In this document: positions 9,987 to 17,817 of the stretch, in pieces
Layout: every line of letters begins with the position of its first letter
Position numbering within the stretch: the first letter of the stretch is position 1
Source: JADJMO01 sp016794445
Lineage (GTDB): Bacteria; Myxococcota_A; Polyangia; Polyangiales; JADJMO01
Reading direction: 5' to 3'
Length of the DNA stretch: 45,146 bases
NCBI GenBank assembly: GCA_016794445.1
Contig: JAEUKC010000265.1
Location: 1-45,146 of the forward strand
Notes under the pieces: generated by a model
Told to the model about the DNA's origin: nothing
What the model saw: only the letters and a program-made list of their open reading frames with translations
The model's database searches: none
Translations under genes and position numbers: made by a program

Positions 9987-11750
9987 TCAGGGCGCGACCC
10001 AGGCCACCCACGACACCGTGCGCTGCCCCGGGAACCACGGGTCGTCGGCCTCCGACGTGAACCACACGCGCTTGCCGTCGGGCGAGAAGCGCGGCCCCCG
10101 GTCGTGCGCGAGGTTCTTGGTGAGCACGGTCACCGCACCGTCTTCGGCCGCGACGGCGATTTCCTCGGGCAGCTTGGGGTCGTGGAGCTCGAACGCCAGG
10201 CGCCCGTCCGGAGCCCACGAGAGAGCGCGCGCGTCGACGCCCGCGGCCCGCTTGCTCACCGCGAACGTGGCCCACTCGAGGACCGCGATGCCCTTGTCGC
10301 CGCTCTTGCGCTCGAAGGCGAGCTTGCCGGCCTGCGCGGTCGGAGAGGTCCAGAGCTCGTCGTCGGGCACGACGAACGGACCCCCGAGCGTGGCGGTGTC
10401 ACCGCTCGGTGAGAGCGCGACGGGGAACACCGCGAGCCCGTCCTTCGCGAGCGCCGGGTTCTTCGGGTCCTTGTCCTTGCTGCGGTGCACGAACACGAAG
10501 CCCCCGGGGTCGAGCCAGGTGAACCCGTGGAACGCGTCGCCCGACACGCGGAACACCGCCTTGCCGGAGCCCAGGGCGAACACGACGAGCTCGGCCGCGC
10601 AGGTCGCGCACGGCCGATCCTGCACGACCACATGGCGACCGTCGGGCGACACGCGCGGCCCGTCCCAGCGGTGATCGGGGTCGACCTGCAGCCGACGCAG
10701 CCCGTTCGGCTCGACCACCGTGAGCGACCGTGCGTAGCCGAAGAGATCTTCCACCAGCACGAGGGGGGGCGCCGCCTCGTGGGGGAACGCGAACACGCCC
10801 GCGCCGCGGTAGAGCGTGCGCGCGGGGCCGGCCGGCGGCCGCAGCTCCACCCGCCGGAGCTGGCGCTGGAACCCCGGCTGCCGCGTCTCGAACGAGAGGG
10901 TCGTGCGGATGTCGGCGGTGGCGACCACCAAGTCGGTGCCGACCCCGAGCAGCTCGTCGTGCGCCGAGAGCGCACCCACGAAGGTGACCGGCCGCGGCCC
11001 CTTCTCGCCCGCCTTGCGCGCCTCGAGGCCGCGCGCGTAGGCGGCCTGCGCGTCGCGCTCGGCCCGCTCGCGCGTGGACAGCCACGAGAACGCGGGCGCG
11101 AGGACCGCCTCCCCCTTGCTCGTCTTGAGCGTGGAGAACTTCGCCGTCGAAGGGCTGCGCAGCATGGGCCCCACCGAGAGATCGATCGCCTGATCGGCGA
11201 GGCTCTCGGCCACGCCCCGCAGGGCGAGGGTGCGATCGGGCGCGCCGACCAGCGCCGAGAGCTTCCCGCACGGCACGTCGGGCTCGCCCGGCACCGTGAG
11301 CACCAGATCGACCTCGCCGCGCACGTCGTAGTAGGGCGCGACCGCGTTCGGGAGCGGGTAGGCGATCGCCTCGACGCGCGCCTTGCCGACGAGCACGTAC
11401 GCTGCGTCGAGCTGCTGCGCCGCCGTCCTGAGATCGCTCTTCTGCAGGACGGCCAGCGCGTCCTTGTCGCGGGGGTGGACGATCTCGAGGCCGAGAATCG
11501 AGGCCTTCTCGCCGAACCGCTCGGCGAGGATCTCGGCCGGCTCGGAGCCCGCGTAGAACGCGCCCTCCACCTCGATCGCCACGAGCACGCGCGGGCGGTG
11601 GGGCACCTTGCGGTAGTGGCGCAGCAGCGAGACCCCGACGACGAGGATCGTCAGGTGCATGAGCACGAACTTGGGCCAGGTGCGCTTCGGGCGCAGCGCG
11701 CCGAGGTCCTCGGCGAGGACCTCCGGCACGCCCCCCCGCTCGTCGCTCAC
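9987..11750 (-). CDS. Membrane-anchored beta-propeller protein (TolB/WD40-like)
   Basis: 587 residues of unknown function. A short cytoplasmic N-terminus is followed by one membrane helix (about 29-45, FVLMHLTILVVGVSLL), a soluble domain, and a C-terminal half with propeller blades marked by RVSPDGRHVVVQ, SWAPDGRLAF and RFSPDGKRVWFTS, as in TolB and PD40 proteins. It is likely a periplasmic scaffold or sensor. The GTG start at 11750 overlaps the stop of the lipoprotein hydrolase gene (GTGA), so the two are co-translated. Longer reading of this frame upstream would run through the hydrolase gene in the wrong frame and is not real. Confidence 0.7.
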   Translation of the reverse strand: MSDERGGVPEVLAEDLGALRPKRTWPKFVLMHLTILVVGVSLLRHYRKVPHRPRVLVAIEVEGAFYAGSEPAEILAERFGEKASILGLEIVHPRDKDALAVLQKSDLRTAAQQLDAAYVLVGKARVEAIAYPLPNAVAPYYDVRGEVDLVLTVPGEPDVPCGKLSALVGAPDRTLALRGVAESLADQAIDLSVGPMLRSPSTAKFSTLKTSKGEAVLAPAFSWLSTRERAERDAQAAYARGLEARKAGEKGPRPVTFVGALSAHDELLGVGTDLVVATADIRTTLSFETRQPGFQRQLRRVELRPPAGPARTLYRGAGVFAFPHEAAPPLVLVEDLFGYARSLTVVEPNGLRRLQVDPDHRWDGPRVSPDGRHVVVQDRPCATCAAELVVFALGSGKAVFRVSGDAFHGFTWLDPGGFVFVHRSKDKDPKNPALAKDGLAVFPVALSPSGDTATLGGPFVVPDDELWTSPTAQAGKLAFERKSGDKGIAVLEWATFAVSKRAAGVDARALSWAPDGRLAFELHDPKLPEEIAVAAEDGAVTVLTKNLAHDRGPRFSPDGKRVWFTSEADDPWFPGQRTVSWVAWVAP

Positions 11751-13108
11751 GACGCGAGGGTACCCAGCACGAAGGCGGCGATGTCCGCCACCACCTCGCC
11801 GGCCACGTGCCCCGACCACTTGTAGTCGTCGGGGGTCGAGGGCGATTCGCCGATCACGAAGTGGTGATCGAGCGGCGGGTGGAAGCGGAAGACGACGCCC
11901 GGTCGGGTCAGCGCCTTGGTCCAGCCGTCGAAGTCGACCTTGGTGACCTGGTAGTCGCGCCCCCCCTGCATCACCAGCATGGGGAGGGCGAGCGCCTTCG
12001 CCGGCACGGTGGGATCGTAGGAGAGAAGATCCTGCCAATACTGACGTGGCGCCTTGCTGCCGGCGATCGTGACGAGCTCCGCCGGGTCGCCCTTCTTGTC
12101 GCGCGCGATCGCGCACTCCTTGCGGATGCCCGCGAGCCGCTCCTCGAGCGGGGCGCCGACGAGCCCGCCGAGCCCCAGGAGGTAGCGGTGCTGGTCGACG
12201 AGGAGCTCCTCGAACGGACGCGTGTCGCCCGCGAGCAGCACGAGGCCCGCGATCCGCGGCTCCTTGCTCGCGATCCGCGGGGCCATGCGCGCGCCCTGGC
12301 TGTGACCGACGAGGTAGATCTGCTTCGGATCGACCTCGGGCGTGCGGCTCAGGAGGTCGACCGCCGCGCGCGCGTCGGCGGTGACCTCGGCGTCCTGGTC
12401 GAACGCGCCCTTCAGGGTCTCCGGCGCCGCCTTGCTGCGCTTGTCCCAGCGGAGGACCAAGAGGCCCTTGGTGGCGAGGCCTTCGGCGAGATCGCGGAAC
12501 GGCTTGCGCCCACCGAGGGTCTCGTCGCGGTCGTTCGGCCCCGAGCCGTGGACGAGCAGCACCGCGCGCGCCTTGCCCGCGCGCGACTTCGGGAGGGTCA
12601 ACGTGCCAGGCAGCCCGGCCACGTCGACCGGACGGTCCGTGATCGCCGTCGGCGACACGTACGCCGGCGGAGCCCAGGGAGGCGGACGCGGCTCGAACCA
12701 CAGGCCCGAGACGCGCGATGCGCGATCGAACACCACCCGCACCTCGAGGCCGTGCAACGAGTGCTCGTTCTTCACGCGCGCGACCCGGAAGCCGTCCTTC
12801 TCCGCGTCGACGACGACCGACTCGATGCGCTCGATCCGGCCGGCGCGATTCACGATGCCGTCCCACGTGGCCCCGAGGGCGGCCTCGGTGATGGTTGCCG
12901 TCATCGTCGGGTCGAACGCCTCGCGCACCGCGGCGAACTTGCGATCGCGCAGCTGCTCGACGAGCCGACGCGCGCGCGCCTCGGGGGTGTGCGGGTCGGG
13001 CGCGACGACCGGCACCATCGGGGGCGGGCCTCGGTGGAGCTGCCCGCGCCCCTTGCTGCACCCCGCGGAGAGGGCACACATGGACAGCAGGGCGACGACC
13101 CGACGCAT
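11747..13108 (-). CDS. Lipoprotein alpha/beta hydrolase with N-terminal DUF3887-like domain
   Basis: 453 residues. The N-terminus ALLSMCALSAGCSKG has a lipobox with Cys at LSAGC, so it is a lipoprotein. Residues about 45-140 (ARRLVEQLRDRKFAAVREAFDPTM-type segment) resemble DUF3887, a small cone-shaped domain often placed before hydrolases. From about 160 an alpha/beta hydrolase follows with VLLVHGSGPNDRD (oxyanion region), GHSQGAR (nucleophile elbow Ser), VMQGGRDYQV (acid Asp) and PPLDHHF (His). The Gly-Arg-Asp and HGSGPNDRD segments are typical of extracytoplasmic prolyl-peptidase-like or dienelactone-hydrolase-like proteins. The substrate is unknown. ATG 13108 gives the cleanest signal peptide. 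It heads a two-gene unit with the propeller protein. Confidence 0.82.
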   Translation of the reverse strand: MRRVVALLSMCALSAGCSKGRGQLHRGPPPMVPVVAPDPHTPEARARRLVEQLRDRKFAAVREAFDPTMTATITEAALGATWDGIVNRAGRIERIESVVVDAEKDGFRVARVKNEHSLHGLEVRVVFDRASRVSGLWFEPRPPPWAPPAYVSPTAITDRPVDVAGLPGTLTLPKSRAGKARAVLLVHGSGPNDRDETLGGRKPFRDLAEGLATKGLLVLRWDKRSKAAPETLKGAFDQDAEVTADARAAVDLLSRTPEVDPKQIYLVGHSQGARMAPRIASKEPRIAGLVLLAGDTRPFEELLVDQHRYLLGLGGLVGAPLEERLAGIRKECAIARDKKGDPAELVTIAGSKAPRQYWQDLLSYDPTVPAKALALPMLVMQGGRDYQVTKVDFDGWTKALTRPGVVFRFHPPLDHHFVIGESPSTPDDYKWSGHVAGEVVADIAAFVLGTLAS

Positions 13109-13181
13109 GGCGCCTCCGAGCCTAGACCGGGTCCGCGCGCGTTGCAGGTGCGTCGAGCGCGCGGGCGGGTACGCTGTCGGC

Positions 13182-14435
13182 ATGCGCTGGCTCCCGCTCG
13201 TCGCGCTCACGATGGGGCTCGCGTGTCGGCGCAACGACGCCCGCGCGATCGTCCCGGACCCGACGCCGAAGCCCGACGCCGGTCCGACGCCCAAGGATCC
13301 GCCCCGCGACGGGCTCGCGCTCTTGCACGGAAAGTCGCTCGATCTGCGCCTGCGCGCCGTCCGTCACGTGCTCATGGCCGAGCTCCCCCGGCGCGAAGCG
13401 GCGCGCGGGGACGACGCCTATCTCCTCGACCGCAAGCTCTCGGTGCTGCAGGCCTTCTCGCTCGACTCCGGGGCGCAGCGTTGGAGCAGGCCCGCGCCGC
13501 TCTGCAGTGTGCTCGGCGCCATGTCCGGGGGCGCGTTCTGCGCACAGGGCTCGACCGTGACCCACTACCCCCGCGCCGACGGCGTGGCCCACGCCCAGAC
13601 CCTCGCCGCCGACGTCAGCGTGCTCTTGCCCCTCGGCGCACGGCTCGCCGTGCTGCGCAGCGACCACCAGATCGAGATGCTCGACGGCACCACCGCCGCT
13701 TCGCACGGCGCGGTCGCGCTGCCGTTCGCGCCCTACGGGCACCGCTCGACCCTCGTCGAGAGCGCCCACGGCACGGCCTGCGCGGTGTCGGCCCCCGGCC
13801 CCGACTTCGAGGTCGCGTGCGTGACCGACGCCCCCGCCCTCGCGTGGCACAAGAAGTACCTGCTGCGCAAGCCGACCGACCCGCCGGGCACGTATTTCCA
13901 GGTCCGCGAGCTCGGCCCCCGGTTCGTCCTCGTGAGCTCCTGGTTCTCGTCAGGTGGGGCACGGCGCGCCGTGGTCGTCGACCTGAAGGACGGCGCCGAG
14001 CTCGCGCGCCTCGAGGAGGAGATCGCGGCCACCGTCGCCACCGAGACGGGCGCGCTCGACGGCCTGTTCGCCACGCAACCGACGACGCGCTTCCTCTCCC
14101 AGGCGGGCGTCGTGCGCTGGACCAGCACCGAGAAGCTGAACGACAGCGCGAGCGCGGTGCTCTTCGACAACACGCTGGCGGTGGCCTCGTTCCACGCCAT
14201 CGCGACGGGCGCGTCGTTGCTCGGCTTCGATCCGGCCACGGGCGCGGTGCGCTTCCGCGGCGACGTCGAGCTGCTGCCGATCGGCCACAGCAAGTACTTC
14301 AACGCGACGTCGGTCTCGGTCGCGGCCGGAGCCCTCGCGCTGCGCGGCCGAGAGGCCGGCCAGGACTACCTCGAGCTGTTCGATCCGAAGACGGGCAAAC
14401 GGTTGTTCACCGAGCTGACCGGCAGCGTATTCTGA
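13182..14435 (+). CDS. PQQ-like beta-propeller lipoprotein
   Basis: 417 residues. The signal peptide ends in a lipobox (GLAC, Cys about 15), followed by a Pro/Asp/Lys-rich linker (DPTPKPDAGPTPKDPP) typical of exported myxobacterial proteins. The remainder alternates short strands with motifs such as FSLDSGAQRWS, LGFDPATGAVRF and LFDPKTGKRLF, which fit blades of a PQQ-enzyme-like propeller of the BamB class. It carries no catalytic signature. It diverges from the hydrolase gene with 73 bp between starts and converges with the next gene, with 6 bp between stops. It could be a scaffold of the envelope; no partner is evident. Confidence 0.7.
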   Translation: MRWLPLVALTMGLACRRNDARAIVPDPTPKPDAGPTPKDPPRDGLALLHGKSLDLRLRAVRHVLMAELPRREAARGDDAYLLDRKLSVLQAFSLDSGAQRWSRPAPLCSVLGAMSGGAFCAQGSTVTHYPRADGVAHAQTLAADVSVLLPLGARLAVLRSDHQIEMLDGTTAASHGAVALPFAPYGHRSTLVESAHGTACAVSAPGPDFEVACVTDAPALAWHKKYLLRKPTDPPGTYFQVRELGPRFVLVSSWFSSGGARRAVVVDLKDGAELARLEEEIAATVATETGALDGLFATQPTTRFLSQAGVVRWTSTEKLNDSASAVLFDNTLAVASFHAIATGASLLGFDPATGAVRFRGDVELLPIGHSKYFNATSVSVAAGALALRGREAGQDYLELFDPKTGKRLFTELTGSVF

Positions 14436-14441
14436 CGGGTC

Positions 14442-15137
14442 CTAGAACACGTCGGTCGCGAACCGTAGGCCGAGGAACCGGTCACCGCTGGCGTTGGCGC
14501 GGCGGATCAGGAGGCCTCCGTCGCGGTCCTTGCCGTTGCGGTGGATGTTGTGCAGGCCCGTGCCGTCGGCGTAGGCCCGGCCGTACACGCGGATGCGCGC
14601 CGCCGTGGAGAGCTCCTTCATGAGCCGCGCGAGCAGCGCCGCCTTGTCGAGCTTCTCGAAGTCGGCCGAGACGATGCCGAGATCGCGGGGGTAGTCGAAG
14701 GTCTCGGCCGCCCAGCCCTGCGGCGGCTGCGCGGGCCCGAAGGACTTGGTCGTGAACCCGAGCGGCTCGTGGCTCGTCGAGTCGATGTTGACGGCGACGT
14801 CGTAGCGCTTGGTGCCGACGCGCACTTGCAGGTGGAGGTGGTCCGGGTCCTCGGGGCAGCCCTTGGTCCCAGGGGGCACCAGCGACACGAGCTCTCCCTC
14901 GAGGGCGCCATAGGGCTCGCCCGGGGGCAGATCTCTCGCGAGGCTGCTGGTCCCGACGCACGCGAGGCGGACGACCGGAAACGGCTCGAGGGGCGCCGTG
15001 TCGGCCTCGAGCGCGGCGTCAGTGGCGGAGGTGTCCTCGCCCGCATCCCCGACGACCCCCGGCACGTCGGGGCTGCCCTGCCCACACGCCGTGAACGAGG
15101 ATGCGAGGGTGAGGAGCAGGGCTGCGCGCAAGGACAC
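14442..15137 (-). CDS. Lipoprotein with DUF2278 (YukJ)-like domain
   Basis: 231 residues. GTG 15137 opens a signal peptide with lipobox TAC (LASSFTACGQG), then an acidic linker rich in Asp, Ala and Thr (about 25-50). The body shows YGALEGELVSLV, RYDVAVNIDSTS and the segment TGLHNIHRNGKDRDGG, which resemble the YGVLKG, YRVAVNV and GIHDIHMNQG motifs of DUF2278 proteins such as YukJ. Their function is unknown to me. The usual protein is cytoplasmic, so an exported form is worth noting. An upstream gene on the same strand ends 14 bp before this start, so the two may share a transcript. Confidence 0.6.
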   Translation of the reverse strand: MSLRAALLLTLASSFTACGQGSPDVPGVVGDAGEDTSATDAALEADTAPLEPFPVVRLACVGTSSLARDLPPGEPYGALEGELVSLVPPGTKGCPEDPDHLHLQVRVGTKRYDVAVNIDSTSHEPLGFTTKSFGPAQPPQGWAAETFDYPRDLGIVSADFEKLDKAALLARLMKELSTAARIRVYGRAYADGTGLHNIHRNGKDRDGGLLIRRANASGDRFLGLRFATDVF

Positions 15138-15151
15138 CGCGGATACGTAGC

Positions 15152-15892
15152 CTAGAGAACGGTGAGCCTCCACTTGCGAAACAGCGTGCGCCGGGGCTGG
15201 AACACGTGCAAGCCCAGCCGGCCGCCACGGACGAACGTGGCGTCTTTCTTGTCGAAGACGCGTTCTCCGTCGATGAACGCCTCGAGGTGGTCCTTCTCGG
15301 CCCGCACGCGGAAGTCGATCCACTTCTTGTAGGGCGCCTCGGGATACAGCGGGGTCACGATCTGCACCCAGTAGGGGTTCTTGCGCATGAGCGAGAGCCG
15401 CTTGTCGTGGTGCGAGCCGCGCGTGTACCACTCGAACTGGTAGAAGCTCATGTCGTTGTAGAAATCCTGCCCTTGCGTGCGGAACAGGATCCCGGCGCTC
15501 GACTCGTCGCCGAGGAACTGCACCTCGACCGCAGCGTCGAAGTCCTTGGGCTGGCTCCCCTTCCACCAGATCACGTGGCTGTTCGACTTGCACTCGCACG
15601 CGAGCGTGCCGTCGGGCTCGAAGGTCCACTTGCCGGGACCCAGTTCCCAGTCGTCGGGGCGCATCGGGTCGACGGTGCCGGCATCGGCGACGGCGACCGA
15701 TGCCGACACCGAGGGGGCCGACACCGACACCGGAGCCGACACCGACGGGACGACGACCGACCCGCCGGTCGACGGCACGACTTTCGCCGAAGCCGACGCC
15801 GCCCCTGCCGACGAAGGAGGCGGCGGATCGCGCTGACAGCCGAAAAGCGCCGCGCCGATCACGCACCCTTGGACCCACCTCCAGCACCTCAT
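15152..15892 (-). CDS. Lipoprotein with concanavalin/DUF1080-like domain
   Basis: 246 residues. A lipobox (ALFGC, Cys about 19) ends the signal peptide and is followed by a Ser/Val/Ala/Pro linker (about 25-70) encoded by short repeated DNA at 15695-15775. The C-terminal 170 residues form a jelly-roll-like domain with WTFEPDGTLAC, DFDAAVEVQFLGDESSAGILFRT, KKWIDFRVRAEKDHLEAFIDGERVF and GRLGLHVFQ, the order of strands seen in DUF1080 (3-keto-disaccharide hydrolase) and LamG folds. It probably binds or cleaves a glycan outside the cell. ATG 15892 is preferred over in-frame ATG 15901 because it gives the shorter basic start of a signal peptide. Gene 14442-15137 follows after 14 bp. Confidence 0.65.
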   Translation of the reverse strand: MRCWRWVQGCVIGAALFGCQRDPPPPSSAGAASASAKVVPSTGGSVVVPSVSAPVSVSAPSVSASVAVADAGTVDPMRPDDWELGPGKWTFEPDGTLACECKSNSHVIWWKGSQPKDFDAAVEVQFLGDESSAGILFRTQGQDFYNDMSFYQFEWYTRGSHHDKRLSLMRKNPYWVQIVTPLYPEAPYKKWIDFRVRAEKDHLEAFIDGERVFDKKDATFVRGGRLGLHVFQPRRTLFRKWRLTVL

Positions 15893-16089
15893 GACGCGCA
15901 TCAACCTACCAAGGTCACGGAACGCGCGACCAGTCCTCTGCACGGGACCCTTGCAGTGCGGCGGCCGACGCGCACAAATGGTGGTCCCGCATGCCATCGA
16001 ATCTGACTTCGCCGGTCCCCCCACAGGTCGGCGCAACGGCCTCGGTCGCTGGTGGTCGAGCCAACGGTGCCCGCGATACGCTGTCCGGC

Positions 16090-17244
16090 GTGAGTGGGGG
16101 CCCGTCGCACGAGAAGGTTCCGCCGCGCGAGGGCCTCGAGCGCGTGCTCACCGGGATCGCCGGCGAGCCCCTCGTCATCCTCCTCACCGGCCACCCCGAC
16201 CCCGACAGCATCGGTGGCGCGCTGGCCCACCAGCGCATCTGCGAGTCGCTCGGCGTCCCGGCCACCATCGCCCACGTCCTGCCCGTCTCGCACCGCGAGA
16301 ACCGCGCCCTCGTGAAGCTGCTCAACGTCGAGATGCAGCAGATCTCGAACAGCCACGAGCTGTCGCACTACAAGTACCTCTCGCTGGTCGACACCTGCAC
16401 CACCGAGGCCTCGCTCGAGATCCCCGCCGATCTCAAGCTGCTCACCGTGGTCGACCACCACCGCGCGCTCAGCGGCAAGCTCGACGCGGCGTTCGTCGAC
16501 GTGCGCCCCTCGATCGGCGCCACCTGCTCGATCTACGCCGAGTACCTGCAGGGCGGCCTCACCCCGCTCGACGGCGAGCGCCGCGACGACGCCCGCGTCG
16601 CCACCGCCCTCCTGTTCGGCATCCAGACCGACACCGACGATTTCACCCTCGCCACGCCGGCCGACTTCGCCGCCGCGGCGTACGCCAAGGCGTACTGCGA
16701 CGCCGAGGTCCTCAAGCGGGTCGGTCGCCGCACCGTCTCCGCCGCCGCGATGGACGTGCTCGGCCGCGCCCTCGCCAACCTCTCCGTGGTGCGCGATTTC
16801 GCGTTCGCCGGCGTCGGCATGGTCCCCTCGGGCGACCGCGACGCCATCGGCGCCGCCGCCGACTACATCCTCATGCGCGAAGACCTCGACACCGTCCTGG
16901 TCTACGGCGTCGTCGACGATCGCGTCGACGGGTCGCTGCGCACCACGAGCCCGAGCGTCGATCCGGCCGTGTTCATCCAGACCGCGTTCGGCCGCGATCG
17001 CGACGGCAAGCCCTACGGTGGCGGGCGCTCCGACAAGGGCGGCTTCCAGATCCCCCTCGGCCTGCTCGCCGACTGCGAGGACACCGACCGCCTGTGGGCC
17101 CTCGTGCAGGAGATGCTCGAGAACCGCCTCGAGCGCGTGGTCCCCGACATCGAGCGCGACGACCACCGCGAGCGCGAGCGCGACCGCGACCGAGACCGCG
17201 ACCGCGACACGCACCACACCCGCCGTCGCCGCACCGACCCCTGA
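16090..17244 (+). CDS. DHH-family phosphoesterase with Arg/Asp-rich tail
   Basis: 384 residues. DHH family motifs are in order: HPDPDSIGG (motif I), a VDTCTT segment (motif II), VVDHH (motif III) and a C-terminal DHHA1 region with GGGRSDKGGFQIPLG. Such proteins are Mn-dependent nano-RNases, pAp phosphatases or cyclic-dinucleotide phosphodiesterases of the NrnA/GdpP type. The last 30 residues are almost only Arg, Asp, Glu and His, from a near-perfect hexamer repeat of CGCGAC at about 17155-17205. I chose GTG 16090 over ATG 15991 because the 33 codons between them have a clearly lower share of G or C at the third position than the body of the gene. The 197 bp upstream separate it from a divergent gene. 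Confidence 0.8.
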   Translation: MSGGPSHEKVPPREGLERVLTGIAGEPLVILLTGHPDPDSIGGALAHQRICESLGVPATIAHVLPVSHRENRALVKLLNVEMQQISNSHELSHYKYLSLVDTCTTEASLEIPADLKLLTVVDHHRALSGKLDAAFVDVRPSIGATCSIYAEYLQGGLTPLDGERRDDARVATALLFGIQTDTDDFTLATPADFAAAAYAKAYCDAEVLKRVGRRTVSAAAMDVLGRALANLSVVRDFAFAGVGMVPSGDRDAIGAAADYILMREDLDTVLVYGVVDDRVDGSLRTTSPSVDPAVFIQTAFGRDRDGKPYGGGRSDKGGFQIPLGLLADCEDTDRLWALVQEMLENRLERVVPDIERDDHRERERDRDRDRDRDTHHTRRRRTDP

Positions 17245-17259
17245 CCGCCTGCGGCACCG

Positions 17260-17817
17260 TCAGACGACGGGCGGCGGCGCGTCCGGGTTGGTGAGCGCGG
17301 TCATCACGTGGTCACGCCAGGCGCCCGCGATGAACAGGTAGTCGCGCGCGTAGCCCTCCACCACGAACCCGAGGCGCCGGAGCAGCCCGCCGCTGCGCTC
17401 GTTGGTGGGCAGGTAGTTCGCCATGATGCGGTGGAAGCCGCGCTCGTCGAACATGTGCCCGATGGCGGCCTCGAGCGCCTCGCGCATGAGGCCCCGGCCC
17501 TCGTGCCGGTGCCCGATCCCGTACCCGACGTAGGCCGCGAGGAACACGCCCCGACAGCACTGGTTGAAGTTGACCGAGCCGATCACCTCCTTGCCCTGCA
17601 GCAAGAAGAACGGCACCTGCCGCTCGTGCGCGAGCTCCTCCTCGGCGCGCGCGAGGCGGCGCTCCGTGCCGGTGAGCGTGTAGAAATCGGCGGGCAGCGG
17701 GGGCGAAGTGGGCGCGAGGTGCGCGCGGTTCTCCTCGAAGAACGCGAGCACCGCAGGGGCCAGCGCCGGCTCGGCGGTGCGCAGCACGAGGCGGTTGGTG
17801 CAGAGCTCGACCTTCAC
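17260..17817 (-). CDS. GNAT acetyltransferase, RimJ/RimL type
   Basis: 185 residues. It begins with the strand TNRLVLRTAEPA, common to RimJ/RimL proteins that acetylate N-termini or small molecules. The acetyl-CoA binding region is YGIGHRHEGRGLMREAL, with the Q/RxxGxG/A pattern, and the end has NERSGGLLRRLGFVVEGYARDYLFIAGAWRDHVM, the usual RimJ tail. The GTG start at 17817 overlaps the stop of the large kinase gene (GTGA), so it is translated from the same message. The substrate cannot be inferred. Confidence 0.85.
   Translation of the reverse strand: MKVELCTNRLVLRTAEPALAPAVLAFFEENRAHLAPTSPPLPADFYTLTGTERRLARAEEELAHERQVPFFLLQGKEVIGSVNFNQCCRGVFLAAYVGYGIGHRHEGRGLMREALEAAIGHMFDERGFHRIMANYLPTNERSGGLLRRLGFVVEGYARDYLFIAGAWRDHVMTALTNPDAPPPVV

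Noticed and set aside
9987..13079. A 1030-residue reading on the - strand as one fused hydrolase-propeller protein
   Set aside because: The upstream part is an out-of-frame shadow of the hydrolase gene. The real propeller gene starts at GTG 11750, overlapping the hydrolase stop.
15991..16089. Upstream start ATG for the DHH gene
   Set aside because: The added 33 codons have a much lower share of G or C at the third position than the body, so they are probably leader.
17155..17205. CRISPR-like or satellite repeat
   Set aside because: The hexamer repeat is inside the DHH gene, in frame, with no spacers.
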